From an uncultured Bacteroidales bacterium (GTDB lineage Bacteria > Bacteroidota > Bacteroidia > Bacteroidales > CAIXZF01), in assembly GCA_903923925.1 (NCBI GenBank), contig CAIXZF010000035.1, positions 62,001-126,000 on the forward strand: a stretch of 64,000 bases of DNA. Direction: 5' to 3'. The notes below the pieces were generated by a model, which was not told where the DNA came from, made no database searches, and worked only from the letters and a program-made list of their open reading frames with translations. The position numbers and the translations under genes were made by a program. Each line of letters opens with the position of its first letter. Positions within the stretch are counted from its first letter, which is position 1. Below are positions 16,492 through 25,906 of the stretch, in pieces.

Positions 16492-18954
16492 ATGAAGATC
16501 TCTTATAATTGGTTAAAGCAGTACATCAATATTGACCTTGATGCTGAAACGACGGCGAAAATCCTTACAGACTGTGGATTGGAAGTAGAATCCTTTGAAA
16601 AGTTTGAATCAGTTAAAGGTGGATTGCATGGCGTTGTTATTGGAGAAGTGCTTACATGTTCCAAACATCCGAATGCTGACAAGCTGAGCCTTACAAAAGT
16701 ATCAGTTGGTTCAGGCCTCCCATTGAATATCGTATGTGGTGCTCCGAATGTTGCTGCTGGCCAGAAGGTTCTTGTTGCAACAATCGGCACAACAATCTAC
16801 AAAGGTCTTGAGAGCTTTCAGATTACTGAAGCAAAGATTAGAGGAGAGCTTAGCCAGGGAATGCTATGTGCCGAGGATGAACTTGGTCTAGGTGTTTCTC
16901 ATAATGGTATTATGGTTCTGCCTATAGATGCAATTGTTGGAACTCCTGCAAATAAGTATTTTTCTATTTATGAAGATGTTGTTTTTGAAATAGGATTAAC
17001 ACCAAACAGAGTGGATGCTGCGTCACACCTTGGAGTAGCAAGAGACCTTATTGCTGTGTTAAATGCTCATGGAATGGCAAATAACATTGTATTGAGCCAA
17101 CCAGATGTCAGTAATTTCAAGGTTGATAATTCAGATCTGGATATTCAGGTAATAGTTGAGGACCAGCTGGCATGTCCACGATACAGCGGATTAACTATAA
17201 CAGGAATTAAAGTTCAGGAATCGCCGGAGTGGTTGAAGAATTCCCTGCTTTCTATTGGCCTGAGGCCAATAAATAATATTGTTGATATTACTAACTATAT
17301 CCTTTTTGAATCAGGGCATCCTTTACATGCATTTGATGCTGACTTAGTGAAAGGAAATAAGGTTATTGTTAAAACCCTTGCCACTGCTTCAAAATTCATT
17401 ACTCTTGATTCAATTGAGCGGGAACTTACCGACAAGGATCTGATGATATGCAATGAAACCGAAGGAATGTGCATTGCCGGGGTTTATGGCGGTTTAAAGT
17501 CAGGTGTTACCGAATCAACTACAAGCATTTTTCTGGAGAGTGCATATTTTAATCCTGTATATATCAGAAGAACTTCAAAATATCATGGGTTAAAAACAGA
17601 TGCTTCATTCCGGTTTGAGCGTGGTGCTGACCCTGACATCACTGTTTTTGCTTTGAAAAGAGCGGCTATGCTTATAAAAGAGGTCGCAGGAGGTACAATT
17701 TCATCAGAGATTAAAGATTATTATCCAACTCCCATCAGTCCATTTTCAACTAAACTGAAGTATGCAAATGTTGACAGTTTGATTGGAAAATCGATTGACA
17801 GGACAACGATTAAAAAGATTCTCAATGATCTTGGAATCTCAATAACAGAAGAAAATTCGGATGGTTTAACACTCTCTGTACCACTTTTCAAAGTTGACGT
17901 TCAGAGGGAAGCTGACGTTATTGAAGAGATTCTTAGAATTTATGGCTATAACAATATTGAATTTGAGGAGTCGGTTAAGTACTCGATGGTAGGGACACCA
18001 AAACCGGATTTCGACAAATTGAGAAATATAGCGGCTAGTCAGCTAAATGGGCAGGGTTTTTCAGAAATCATGTGCAATTCGCTAACAAAAACGCAGTATG
18101 AGAGGATCTCTGAAAGTTTTAAACCGGAAGAGAGTGTTCGTATTCTGAATCCCTTAAGTAAAGATCTGGAAATAATGCGTCCAAGCCTTTTATTTGGTGG
18201 ATTAGAAACGATACAATACAACCAGAACAGAAAAAACTCAGATCTTAAATTGTTTGAGTTCGGATCGATTTACCGCTATAATGAATCTGCTTCTGCTGAA
18301 AGCAATTCACTGAAGCGATATTTTGAAGAGGAACATCTTGCAGTATTTGCCAGTGGCAGAGAGCAATCAGAGTCGTGGACCGGAAATACTAAAGTTGCTG
18401 ACCTTTATACGGCAAAATCTGTAATCTATAAATTGCTTGAAAAATTGGGTGTGCCCGTATGGAAATTAAATCTTGCTCCAACTTCAGCAGATGTTTATTC
18501 TAATGGTTATCAATTGCTTGATAATGGTATTGTAGTCGCAGAATTTGGTGAAGTAGCAAACGGTTTGCTAAAGCATTTTGATATTAAATCCAGAGTATTT
18601 ACAGGATTTATCCGTTGGAAGATTGTAATGAATCTTGTAAAAAATCTGACAATTCAATATGCTTCATTGCCGAAATTTCCGGAAGTGCGAAGGGATCTGG
18701 CTTTGTTAGTAGATAATGCGATACCTTTTCTTGATATTGAGCGCATTGCCTACGAAACAGAAAAAGTGCTGCTACAGAAAGTTGGAATTTTTGATATTTA
18801 CGAAGGAGATAAAATTCCAGCAGGACAGAAATCCTATGCTATAAGTTTTACACTCAGAGATGCGAACAAAACGCTCACTGACGATGAGATTGACAGGGTT
18901 ATGAATAAGCTGATTAAGGCATACCAGACAAAACTTAATGCTACCCTGAGATAA
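16492..18954 (+). CDS. pheT: Phenylalanine--tRNA ligase beta subunit
   Basis: 820 residues, full length. The N-terminal part (MKISYNWLKQYI) precedes a tRNA-binding OB domain at about 40-150 (GEVLTCSKHPNADKL, ESQGMLC-like SQGMLCAEDELGL), the B3/B4 editing region (LRPINNIVDITNYIL), B5 (about 410-480) and the catalytic-like core, and a C-terminal FDX-ACB anticodon-binding domain (ASLPKFPEVRRDLALLVD, ... SYAISFTLRDANKTLTDDEI). It forms an alpha2-beta2 enzyme with PheS, whose gene is not in the window. It is convergent with the M1 peptidase (5 bp between stops). Confidence 0.97.
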   Translation: MKISYNWLKQYINIDLDAETTAKILTDCGLEVESFEKFESVKGGLHGVVIGEVLTCSKHPNADKLSLTKVSVGSGLPLNIVCGAPNVAAGQKVLVATIGTTIYKGLESFQITEAKIRGELSQGMLCAEDELGLGVSHNGIMVLPIDAIVGTPANKYFSIYEDVVFEIGLTPNRVDAASHLGVARDLIAVLNAHGMANNIVLSQPDVSNFKVDNSDLDIQVIVEDQLACPRYSGLTITGIKVQESPEWLKNSLLSIGLRPINNIVDITNYILFESGHPLHAFDADLVKGNKVIVKTLATASKFITLDSIERELTDKDLMICNETEGMCIAGVYGGLKSGVTESTTSIFLESAYFNPVYIRRTSKYHGLKTDASFRFERGADPDITVFALKRAAMLIKEVAGGTISSEIKDYYPTPISPFSTKLKYANVDSLIGKSIDRTTIKKILNDLGISITEENSDGLTLSVPLFKVDVQREADVIEEILRIYGYNNIEFEESVKYSMVGTPKPDFDKLRNIAASQLNGQGFSEIMCNSLTKTQYERISESFKPEESVRILNPLSKDLEIMRPSLLFGGLETIQYNQNRKNSDLKLFEFGSIYRYNESASAESNSLKRYFEEEHLAVFASGREQSESWTGNTKVADLYTAKSVIYKLLEKLGVPVWKLNLAPTSADVYSNGYQLLDNGIVVAEFGEVANGLLKHFDIKSRVFTGFIRWKIVMNLVKNLTIQYASLPKFPEVRRDLALLVDNAIPFLDIERIAYETEKVLLQKVGIFDIYEGDKIPAGQKSYAISFTLRDANKTLTDDEIDRVMNKLIKAYQTKLNATLR

Positions 18955-18959
18955 AAGGC

Positions 18960-21320
18960 TTAATTGACAAACAGAATTTTTTCGGCTGCAATTGTTTGCC
19001 CTTTAGCATTTTTCAGGCGGAAATAATAAGTGCCGGCAGCTTTTAAAATAGGACTCCAGTTAAAGTTAAACGGAGAAACAGGTATTCTAACTTCCTTTAA
19101 AATGACGCCGGAGGTGTCTGAAATCTGAAGTATGCACTCAGAGTTTTGGCTAATATATACAGAAACATAGTCGGAAGCGGGATTTGGAAAAATTCTTAGT
19201 TTGATAGCATTTGCATGATCTTCAGCAATACTAAGAAAAGTATGATCCCAAATAGCAAGCGTATATTCTCCTGTTTTAAGTGTATCCACAATTAATTCTC
19301 CATTTGAGAAACTTCCGTTTTTGATAAAGTTTACAGATTTCCAGGTTTCAGCAGTTGAAGGTCTGTAAAGTAAGACCAGGGAGTCCTGAGAATTGGTAAT
19401 GAGTGTATTGTCAAGATAATTTGATTTTGAATACGTAAATCTTCCTTTAGCGATAAATGAAGGTTTTAATAAGCCCTCCACTGTCCAGAATCTATAATTA
19501 GAGAGTCGTAAACCTGGAACTGCATGAGGAAATGAGTCTGGAGCAACCCAATTGTGAGTGATTCTAACAAGGGAAGAATCTGTTGTCTGCTGTACATCCA
19601 TTGTAAAATAGGTGTCAGGGAAAACGACTGAACCAGTATTCTTAACCACCGTATAATTGTCGGTTGTTGCATCTGAAATTTTCTCTTCAGGATCAATAAA
19701 TGAGCATACCGGGTTAAACGGCAAGAGAAAACTTTTTGATCCAAATTGTCCGGAGAAGCTTAAACTATCATTGAATTTTTCCCAAGCTTGCCCATAAAAA
19801 CGGATATCCAGTCGATTTTTATCTGAAAAATTCATTGTTCCTTTGTGACGCTGGCGGAGATAAACTGTTACAAAATAGTTATTTCCCTGAGGTAGGCTTC
19901 TTACTGAGTCAATACCGAAATGAGGAAAACCAGGAGTAAATACCCATGAATTAAAAAAATCAGTCAAATTAATTCCCGACTCAGTTGTAAATAAATCCCG
20001 AAGCTGAATAGAGGAAATTGATTTGAACTTATATTGGATCAGGTATTTTTTAACAGTTGCAAAGAACAAGCTGTCGCCGAGATAACCTCTTAGTGTATGA
20101 GTAACAATGCCTCCTTTGTCATAAACGGTGCTTCCATACGTAATAGATTGTGGCATAGGAGCCAAAGCTAAGTAGCCATTATCCTTGACATGAGTTAGCT
20201 GAAGTACTTCTCTTAGTTTCTTTCTCATATATGTCTTATAGCTGGCTTTTCCGTACACTGCTTCTCTGAATAAGATTTCTCCAAATACTCCCCAGCCTTC
20301 GTTGATCCACATGTCTTCAGGGCTCGAACAGGTTACAAGGTCTCCAAACCACATATGTGTTAATTCGTGAACATACAGGCCCTCATCTGCAAGCGTACCA
20401 TCGATACTCGAATTCGGATAGGCAATATTAGTGGGGTGCTCCATAGCACCCTGTGTTGTAGCAACATATCCAACACGTGGCCAGCAATATGGTCCAAACC
20501 AGTTTTCAAACGCTGTAAGGACATCATTAAGGTGAATAAAAGAGCTTCTTGCCTTGGCGGTGTCCTGAGGTTTTACATAAATGTTTGTAGGAATAGGTCC
20601 GGAGAGGCTGTTAAAGATGCCTGATACAGGTACATAATTTGAAATTGCCACCGATGCCATGTACGCATTACAAGGAACGTTTAGCTGCCAATGATACTCA
20701 GAAGTATTATTTGAGGCAGGAGTAGCCGCTATTAAATTCCCGTTGCAAACAGCAACAAGCGGGTCAGGAACCCTGATAAAGAAATCGTATGTTGATTTAT
20801 CTGTGAAATTATCGATGGAAGGGAACCAAACCCTGGCATAATTATGTGGGATGTCTTCCAGAGCTATACCGAGGTTATACGCCAGGTTATTTCCACTGAA
20901 ATGAAACCCGCCCCAACCGGAAGTCTCAACTTTTGGTACACCATGGTAATAAACATCAACAATAGAGGTATCCAGGGAAGTTAAAGGTGCAGGAAGCTGG
21001 ATAAAAATGTTAGTATCATTGTAAACAAAGGGAATTGAACTGTTTTCGTAGTTAATTGAATCGATATTCAATTTTAACAGATCCAATTCAAGGGTCTGTA
21101 TGTTTGTATTCTTAGCTGATATACTTAATCTGGTATGTCCTATGATTATTTTTCCTGCAAAGTTAGTTACATCGAGGTATAAATCGTAATGCAAAACGTG
21201 AACAGAGTCGTTGCTGCGATCAGGATTAATCCGAGAATTACAATCTGCAATTTTCGAATTCAGAGATACGAAAAAGATTGTCCAAAATATAATCCAAATT
21301 GACTTGTTAAAATTTCTCAT
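18960..21320 (-). CDS. M1 family aminopeptidase-like protein with T9SS sorting domain
   Basis: 786 residues from the ATG at 21320 (a GTG directly upstream extends it by one). Signal peptide, beta-sandwich domain, then the M1 catalytic domain with HELTH (about 318-322) and a Glu 18 residues later (MWINEGW), the usual HExxH-18-E zinc site. The exopeptidase motif reads GAMEH rather than GAMEN. The C-terminus (LRIFPNPASDYVSVYI ... GTYYFRLKNAKGQ) is a type A T9SS sorting domain, so the enzyme is probably exported by the GldKLMN machine to the surface or medium. Substrate is unknown; peptide scavenging is likely. Confidence 0.9.
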   Translation of the reverse strand: MRNFNKSIWIIFWTIFFVSLNSKIADCNSRINPDRSNDSVHVLHYDLYLDVTNFAGKIIIGHTRLSISAKNTNIQTLELDLLKLNIDSINYENSSIPFVYNDTNIFIQLPAPLTSLDTSIVDVYYHGVPKVETSGWGGFHFSGNNLAYNLGIALEDIPHNYARVWFPSIDNFTDKSTYDFFIRVPDPLVAVCNGNLIAATPASNNTSEYHWQLNVPCNAYMASVAISNYVPVSGIFNSLSGPIPTNIYVKPQDTAKARSSFIHLNDVLTAFENWFGPYCWPRVGYVATTQGAMEHPTNIAYPNSSIDGTLADEGLYVHELTHMWFGDLVTCSSPEDMWINEGWGVFGEILFREAVYGKASYKTYMRKKLREVLQLTHVKDNGYLALAPMPQSITYGSTVYDKGGIVTHTLRGYLGDSLFFATVKKYLIQYKFKSISSIQLRDLFTTESGINLTDFFNSWVFTPGFPHFGIDSVRSLPQGNNYFVTVYLRQRHKGTMNFSDKNRLDIRFYGQAWEKFNDSLSFSGQFGSKSFLLPFNPVCSFIDPEEKISDATTDNYTVVKNTGSVVFPDTYFTMDVQQTTDSSLVRITHNWVAPDSFPHAVPGLRLSNYRFWTVEGLLKPSFIAKGRFTYSKSNYLDNTLITNSQDSLVLLYRPSTAETWKSVNFIKNGSFSNGELIVDTLKTGEYTLAIWDHTFLSIAEDHANAIKLRIFPNPASDYVSVYISQNSECILQISDTSGVILKEVRIPVSPFNFNWSPILKAAGTYYFRLKNAKGQTIAAEKILFVN

Positions 21321-21324
21321 CACA

Positions 21325-21354
21325 TATTTTTGCTTTAAAGATGTCTTACCTTTG
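21325..21354 (+). promoter_or_regulatory. Two candidate -7 elements upstream of tolC-like gene
   Basis: TATTTTTG (21325-21332, with a TTG 18 nt upstream at 21304-21306) and TACCTTTG (21347-21354) both fit TAnnTTTG on the plus strand. Either would give a long leader (over 150 nt) before the ATG at 21511. No gene is seen in 21355-21510. Confidence 0.35.
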
Positions 21355-21510
21355 CATACTCAAAACGCAGGATTTTTTTTAATAAATGCTTTCTATCCGT
21401 CTAGGGTTTGCCATATTCAGATATAAAGGTAAATTATTTTAAAAGACATAAATTTAAGAAAAGTTCGTTATTAATGGTTGCCGTTACTAAGTTAATACTC
21501 ATATGACAAA

Positions 21511-22962
21511 ATGAAAATTCAGAAAACTATAATCAATTTAAAGATCATTGTAATCTTCACATTCCTGTTTTTTTCATGCGATGTTTTTAGTCAGAAATTA
21601 TGGTCATTGCAGGATTGTATTAAGTATGCCCTTGAGAATAATATTCAAATAAAACAACAAAAGCTGAATCTTGAAATGCAGGCTGATAATTTGCTTCAAA
21701 GTAAAGCATCATTATTACCAAATTTTAATGCCAGTGCTTCTCATGGGTATAACTATGGTAAATCTATCGACAGGTTTACAAACACTTTTGCTTCGCAGCG
21801 GGTTCAGTTTGATAATTTTTATTTGTCGGGGAATCTGACACTATTTAATGGTTTTCAATTGTTAAATACAGTGGCCAAGAACAGGCTTGAGTTGCAAGCT
21901 GGTAAATATGATGTTGAAAAGATACAGAACGACATTTCTCTGAATCTGGCTTCAGGGTATTTAAATATTCTGTTCAATCAGGAACTATTCCTGATTGCAC
22001 AAGAACAGAAGGCAATTACCGCTCAGCAGGTTGAACGTACAAAAAAGCTGGTTGATGCCGGCACTCTTGCAAAAGGGAATCTTTTAAGTTTGGAAGCACA
22101 GCTTGCAGCCGAGGAATTACAGGAAATTACGACAAAAAATAACCTTGAGCTATCAGTTTTACAGCTGCTTCAAATGCTTGATCTTACTCCTGAAGAGAAA
22201 TTTGATATAATCAGGCCGGTAATCAATGTCCCAGAAACAGTTAATCTGAAGGTAAAGCCAAATGAGGTTTTAAGCATGGCCATGTCAACTCAGCCTCAGA
22301 TAAAAAGCGCTGAATTGAAAGTACAGAGTTCTATTAAAGACTTAAGTATTTCACATGGATTGTATTCCCCAACACTTACGATGCAGGGATCGTATGGTAC
22401 AGGTTTTTCCGGTGCTGCTGAGCGGATAAAGGGAATGACCTTAACCGGTTTCGATACAATAGGTTATACAGCACAACTTCCCACTATTCCAGTGGTTGCA
22501 TCTTTCCCTTCATACATTTATGAATATGAAAAAATCTCCTTCAATGATCAGATTAGTAATAATACAAATAAATCAATAGGCTTTTATCTGAATATCCCAA
22601 TATTTAATGGTTTACAAATACGCACCTCAAACAGCAGGGCAAAAATTGCAATAGAGAATGCCAGGTTAAATTTACTCCAGCAACAAAATACGCTTACTCA
22701 GGATATTCAACGTTCTTATGCAGATGCAACAGCGGCAATTCAGAAATATAATGCAGCTAAAAAATCTGTTGAAGCGATGAAAGAAAATTTTGGATACACA
22801 GAACAAAAGTTTAATGTGGGCATGCTAAATTTTGTTGATTTCAATGAAGCCAAAAAGAACCTGGCAAAGTCAGAATCTGAACTATTACAGGCTAAATTTG
22901 AATATATTTTCAAGAAAACAGTTCTTGATTTTTACATGGGTCGCCCGCTTGACCTGAACTAA
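21511..22962 (+). CDS. TolC family outer-membrane efflux protein
   Basis: 483 residues. Signal peptide (about 1-26), then the TolC pattern: KLWSLQDCIKYALENNIQIKQQKLNLE at the mature N-terminus, long amphipathic helices (Gln/Ala/Leu-rich coiled coils) and two short beta-strand sections; the second half repeats the first (SIGFYLNIPIFNGLQ matching the earlier FYLSGNLTLFNGFQ). It forms a trimeric channel across the outer membrane. It is paired with a membrane-fusion protein 35 bp downstream, but no inner-membrane pump gene is present in the run. Confidence 0.92.
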   Translation: MKIQKTIINLKIIVIFTFLFFSCDVFSQKLWSLQDCIKYALENNIQIKQQKLNLEMQADNLLQSKASLLPNFNASASHGYNYGKSIDRFTNTFASQRVQFDNFYLSGNLTLFNGFQLLNTVAKNRLELQAGKYDVEKIQNDISLNLASGYLNILFNQELFLIAQEQKAITAQQVERTKKLVDAGTLAKGNLLSLEAQLAAEELQEITTKNNLELSVLQLLQMLDLTPEEKFDIIRPVINVPETVNLKVKPNEVLSMAMSTQPQIKSAELKVQSSIKDLSISHGLYSPTLTMQGSYGTGFSGAAERIKGMTLTGFDTIGYTAQLPTIPVVASFPSYIYEYEKISFNDQISNNTNKSIGFYLNIPIFNGLQIRTSNSRAKIAIENARLNLLQQQNTLTQDIQRSYADATAAIQKYNAAKKSVEAMKENFGYTEQKFNVGMLNFVDFNEAKKNLAKSESELLQAKFEYIFKKTVLDFYMGRPLDLN

Positions 22963-22997
22963 AATAAAACTGATTACACAGAAATTATTAACATGCT

Positions 22998-24374
22998 ATG
23001 AATAAGAATAAGAAAAAGTGGATAAAAATATCAATAATCGCGGTTGTTATTATAATTATTGTACTGGCTATTGGTAAAAAGCAAGGCTGGTTTGGTAAAC
23101 AAGATGCAATTAAAGTGAGTACTGAAAAGGTGGCGAACCGCTCAATAATTGAAACTGTTTCAGCAAATGGGAAAATTCAACCTGAAACTGAAGTAAAAAT
23201 TAGTCCTGATATTTCGGGTGAGCTAATTGAATTGTATGTAAAAGAGGGTGATCATGTAAATCAGGGTGACATACTTGCCAAGGTAAATCCGGAAATTTAT
23301 CAATCGAATTATGATCAGTCAACTGCCGGATTGAACATGCAAAAAGCAAATGAAGCGAATGCAAAAGCTCGTTTGGCTCAGGTTCAGGCTCAGTTTACCA
23401 ATGCCAAATCGTCGTACGACCGTAATGATAAATTGTATAAACAACAGGCGATTTCTGCTTCCGAGTTCGATGCTGCAAAGTCGGCCTTTGAAAGCGCCAG
23501 GGCTGAGGTAGAAGCTGCAGAACAAAGTGTAAAGGCTGCTTCATATACGGTAAAAAGTTCAGAGGCTGCTTTAAAGGAGTCGAGAGAAAATCTGACGAAA
23601 ACTACAATCTATTCCCCGGTTGAAGGAACGGTTTCGAAGCTGAATGTTGAGAAGGGAGAAAGAGTTGTTGGGACTTCTCAGTTTTCGAGTGGTACTGAAA
23701 TTATGCGGATTGCTAACCTTGATGGAATGGAAGTAAATGTAAGTGCAAATGAGAATGATATTGTTCGCGTTCATCTTGGTGATACTGCTCTTATTGAGGT
23801 TGATGCTTACCTTAACCGCAAATTCAAAGGAATAGTTACTGAAGTAGCAACTTCTGCAAACACATCAGGAGTAAGTGTGGATCAGGTTACAAATTTTGAT
23901 GTAAAAATCAGGGTGCTCAGAGATTCCTATAAGGATCTTTTAAAGCCATTAATGCCTGACTTTTCACCTTTACGTCCTGGAATGTCTGCTACTGTTGATA
24001 TTCAGACAGAAATTGCAAAAAATGTAATGACAATACCAATACAGGCTGTTACAACCAGAACCGACACATCTTTGCTTAAAGATAAGGAGAAAATTAAGCC
24101 TAAAACAGAAAAACCAGATGAAAACGTTGAAGATGCCCGTGTAAAAAAGGAGCAGGTTTCTGTTGAATATGTTTTTGTATACGACAATGGTGTTGCAAAA
24201 ATGAGGAAAGTAAAATCGGGTATTCAAGACAATACTTATATCAGGATAATATCAGGCTTAACTAATAATGATGAGATTATAACTGCACCATATCTGGCTG
24301 TTTCCAAGACTTTGAAGGATGGTCAGAAAGTTAATAAAGTAGACAAGAATGATTTATTTAAAGAAGAGAAATAA
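22998..24374 (+). CDS. HlyD/RND-type periplasmic adaptor (membrane fusion) protein
   Basis: 458 residues. One N-terminal transmembrane anchor (about 8-27), a first half-lipoyl motif (VSANGKIQPETEVKISPDISGELIELYVKEGDHV), a long alpha-helical hairpin (about 105-200, Ala/Gln/Lys-rich), the second half-lipoyl (TTIYSPVEGTVSKLNVEKGERV), and beta-barrel and membrane-proximal domains. A charged insert near 355-390 (KDKEKIKPKTEKPDENVED) interrupts the C-terminal domain. The protein links an inner-membrane transporter to TolC. MacA-like ABC or RND partners are both possible; neither is adjacent. Confidence 0.9.
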   Translation: MNKNKKKWIKISIIAVVIIIIVLAIGKKQGWFGKQDAIKVSTEKVANRSIIETVSANGKIQPETEVKISPDISGELIELYVKEGDHVNQGDILAKVNPEIYQSNYDQSTAGLNMQKANEANAKARLAQVQAQFTNAKSSYDRNDKLYKQQAISASEFDAAKSAFESARAEVEAAEQSVKAASYTVKSSEAALKESRENLTKTTIYSPVEGTVSKLNVEKGERVVGTSQFSSGTEIMRIANLDGMEVNVSANENDIVRVHLGDTALIEVDAYLNRKFKGIVTEVATSANTSGVSVDQVTNFDVKIRVLRDSYKDLLKPLMPDFSPLRPGMSATVDIQTEIAKNVMTIPIQAVTTRTDTSLLKDKEKIKPKTEKPDENVEDARVKKEQVSVEYVFVYDNGVAKMRKVKSGIQDNTYIRIISGLTNNDEIITAPYLAVSKTLKDGQKVNKVDKNDLFKEEK

Positions 24375-24384
24375 CTAACGTATT

Positions 24385-25092
24385 TTGGCCAGAATCCTTC
24401 TGATAGAAACAGCAACTGCAGTTTGTTCTGTTGCACTTGCTGAATGCGGTTTAATTGTTAAAGAGTATTTTAGCACTGAGGGGAATGATCATGCAGCTAA
24501 GTTAACAGTCTTTATAAATGAAATTCTGAAGGAACAGGAAATTACGATAAAGGATGTTGATGCTGTTGCAGTTAGCATGGGCCCAGGTTCTTATACCGGG
24601 CTCAGAATTGGTGTTTCTGTGGCAAAAGGCTTATGCTATGCTGCTGATAAGCCATTAATTGCTGTTAGTACCCTGCAATCCATGGCATCTGGTATGAAAG
24701 AGCGATTAACTGCAAATGAAACTTTTGATAGTTCTTATGCATTCTGCCCAATGATTGACGCAAGAAGAATGGAGGTTTACGCTGCAATATTTAATTCTGA
24801 ATTGGAAACAATAAGGGAAGTTAAAGCTGAGATTATTGATATTGATTCATTTAAAGACGTATTAGCAAACTATACTACTTATTTCTTTGGGAGTGGAGCT
24901 CCGAAAAGTTCCGAATTTTTAGCATCAAATTCAAATTCTAAAATTATTAACGACTTTGTTCCTTCGGCAAGTCATATGATAAAAATAGCCCGCCAAAAGT
25001 ATTCGGCGGGCTTATTTGAAGATGTTGCTTACTTTGAACCGTTCTACCTGAAAGATTTTATTGCAGGAAAACCAAGAGTTAAAGGATTGTAA
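24385..25092 (+). CDS. tsaB: tRNA threonylcarbamoyladenosine biosynthesis protein TsaB
   Basis: 235 residues with a TTG start at 24385 (MARILLIETATAVCSVAL, the usual TsaB opening). The conserved MGPGSYTGLRIGVSVAKGL is at about 67-85. TsaB is an ASKHA-fold protein, inactive itself, that binds TsaD and TsaE for t6A37 modification of ANN-decoding tRNAs. It lacks the metal-binding His residues of TsaD, as expected. It is 10 bp after the adaptor gene and convergent with the HMA gene. A GC-rich hairpin (24987-25012) is embedded in the coding sequence. Confidence 0.93.
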   Translation: MARILLIETATAVCSVALAECGLIVKEYFSTEGNDHAAKLTVFINEILKEQEITIKDVDAVAVSMGPGSYTGLRIGVSVAKGLCYAADKPLIAVSTLQSMASGMKERLTANETFDSSYAFCPMIDARRMEVYAAIFNSELETIREVKAEIIDIDSFKDVLANYTTYFFGSGAPKSSEFLASNSNSKIINDFVPSASHMIKIARQKYSAGLFEDVAYFEPFYLKDFIAGKPRVKGL

Positions 25093-25096
25093 TCAA

Positions 25097-25477
25097 TTAA
25101 TTTCCACTGTCTTTTTTGCAACATGATGGCAGCTTTTGATAGGCTGTTTTATCAGCAGGAATCTCGTCTGCATCATACCCAAGGGAGGCAATAAACTTTT
25201 TAATAATTTCGGGAGTTGTTTTGTCAGAACGATACTTTACTGTTGCGATTTTTGAATCTACGTCAAGCGTCACATCCTTTATTCCTTTTTCATAGATAAG
25301 CCCTTTTTCGATACTTTCTTTGCACATATTGCATACTGCAGAAGTTTTGATTTTAATTTCAACAACTTCTTTTTTAGCAGTTTGAGCAAAAGAACTAAGA
25401 CTGAACATTAGGAACATGCCCATGAAAATAGGAAATATCTGCCCTTTAAGTAATTTTACCGGTGAATTTGTTTTCAT
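25097..25477 (-). CDS. Secreted heavy-metal-associated (HMA/MerP-like) domain protein
   Basis: I choose the ATG at 25477 (126 residues), which gives a signal peptide (hydrophobic about 12-31, cut near FAQT); upstream starts at 25501 and 25513 add only a polar tail. The mature part is one HMA fold with the metal-binding CNMC pair (Cys49, Cys52), betaalphabeta spacing (VKYRSDKTTPEIIKKFIASLGYDAD) and a second Cys pair at the C-terminus (SCCKK). Such proteins bind Cu+ or related soft metals in the periplasm. It lies 52 bp downstream of the HPt gene on the same strand; a functional link is not shown. Confidence 0.85.
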   Translation of the reverse strand: MKTNSPVKLLKGQIFPIFMGMFLMFSLSSFAQTAKKEVVEIKIKTSAVCNMCKESIEKGLIYEKGIKDVTLDVDSKIATVKYRSDKTTPEIIKKFIASLGYDADEIPADKTAYQKLPSCCKKDSGN

Positions 25478-25529
25478 TGTTTCTGATTTTAAATACTGCA
25501 TGCTCAAACGCAATAATGAACGAAAAGTT

Positions 25530-25889
25530 TTAACTCTTTTCTGCTATTTCGTCTTTAAGCATTACAAAAACTTCATTTAGACTTGAATTTACTAATTGAA
25601 CCCATTTCGGGATTTCTTCAAGATTCTCTCCTTTCTTGGCACACAGTTCAATCTTTTTAAGTAATATGGAGATATCTGTTAACGAAAGCAAATCAATACT
25701 TGATTTTAATTTATGAGCGGAACTTCCAAGACTAGTAATGTCGTTATTATGGAAATTAGTCATGAATTCATTCAGAACTTCTGGAATTGATTCAAGGAAA
25801 ATCTGAATAATTTTAACCAGTGTTCCAGGTTCTTCAGATTCCATTTCAATCAACATGCTTAAGTCATAGGGTTTCTCAGTATTATTCAT
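25530..25889 (-). CDS. Histidine phosphotransfer (HPt) domain protein
   Basis: 119 residues, all helical. The segment SLGSSAHKLKSSIDLL carries the phospho-accepting His (His59) in the standard HPt context (AHxLKSS). A single-domain HPt moves phosphate between a hybrid sensor kinase and a response regulator. It starts 17 bp after the stop of the sigma-54-type regulator, so the two are very probably cotranscribed and act in one relay. No histidine kinase is nearby. Confidence 0.88.
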   Translation of the reverse strand: MNNTEKPYDLSMLIEMESEEPGTLVKIIQIFLESIPEVLNEFMTNFHNNDITSLGSSAHKLKSSIDLLSLTDISILLKKIELCAKKGENLEEIPKWVQLVNSSLNEVFVMLKDEIAEKS

Positions 25890-25906
25890 GGCGCAATTTG
25901 AATTAG

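Noticed and set aside
24987-25012. Terminator for tsaB
   Set aside because: The hairpin is 80 bp before the stop codon within coding sequence and lacks a T run.
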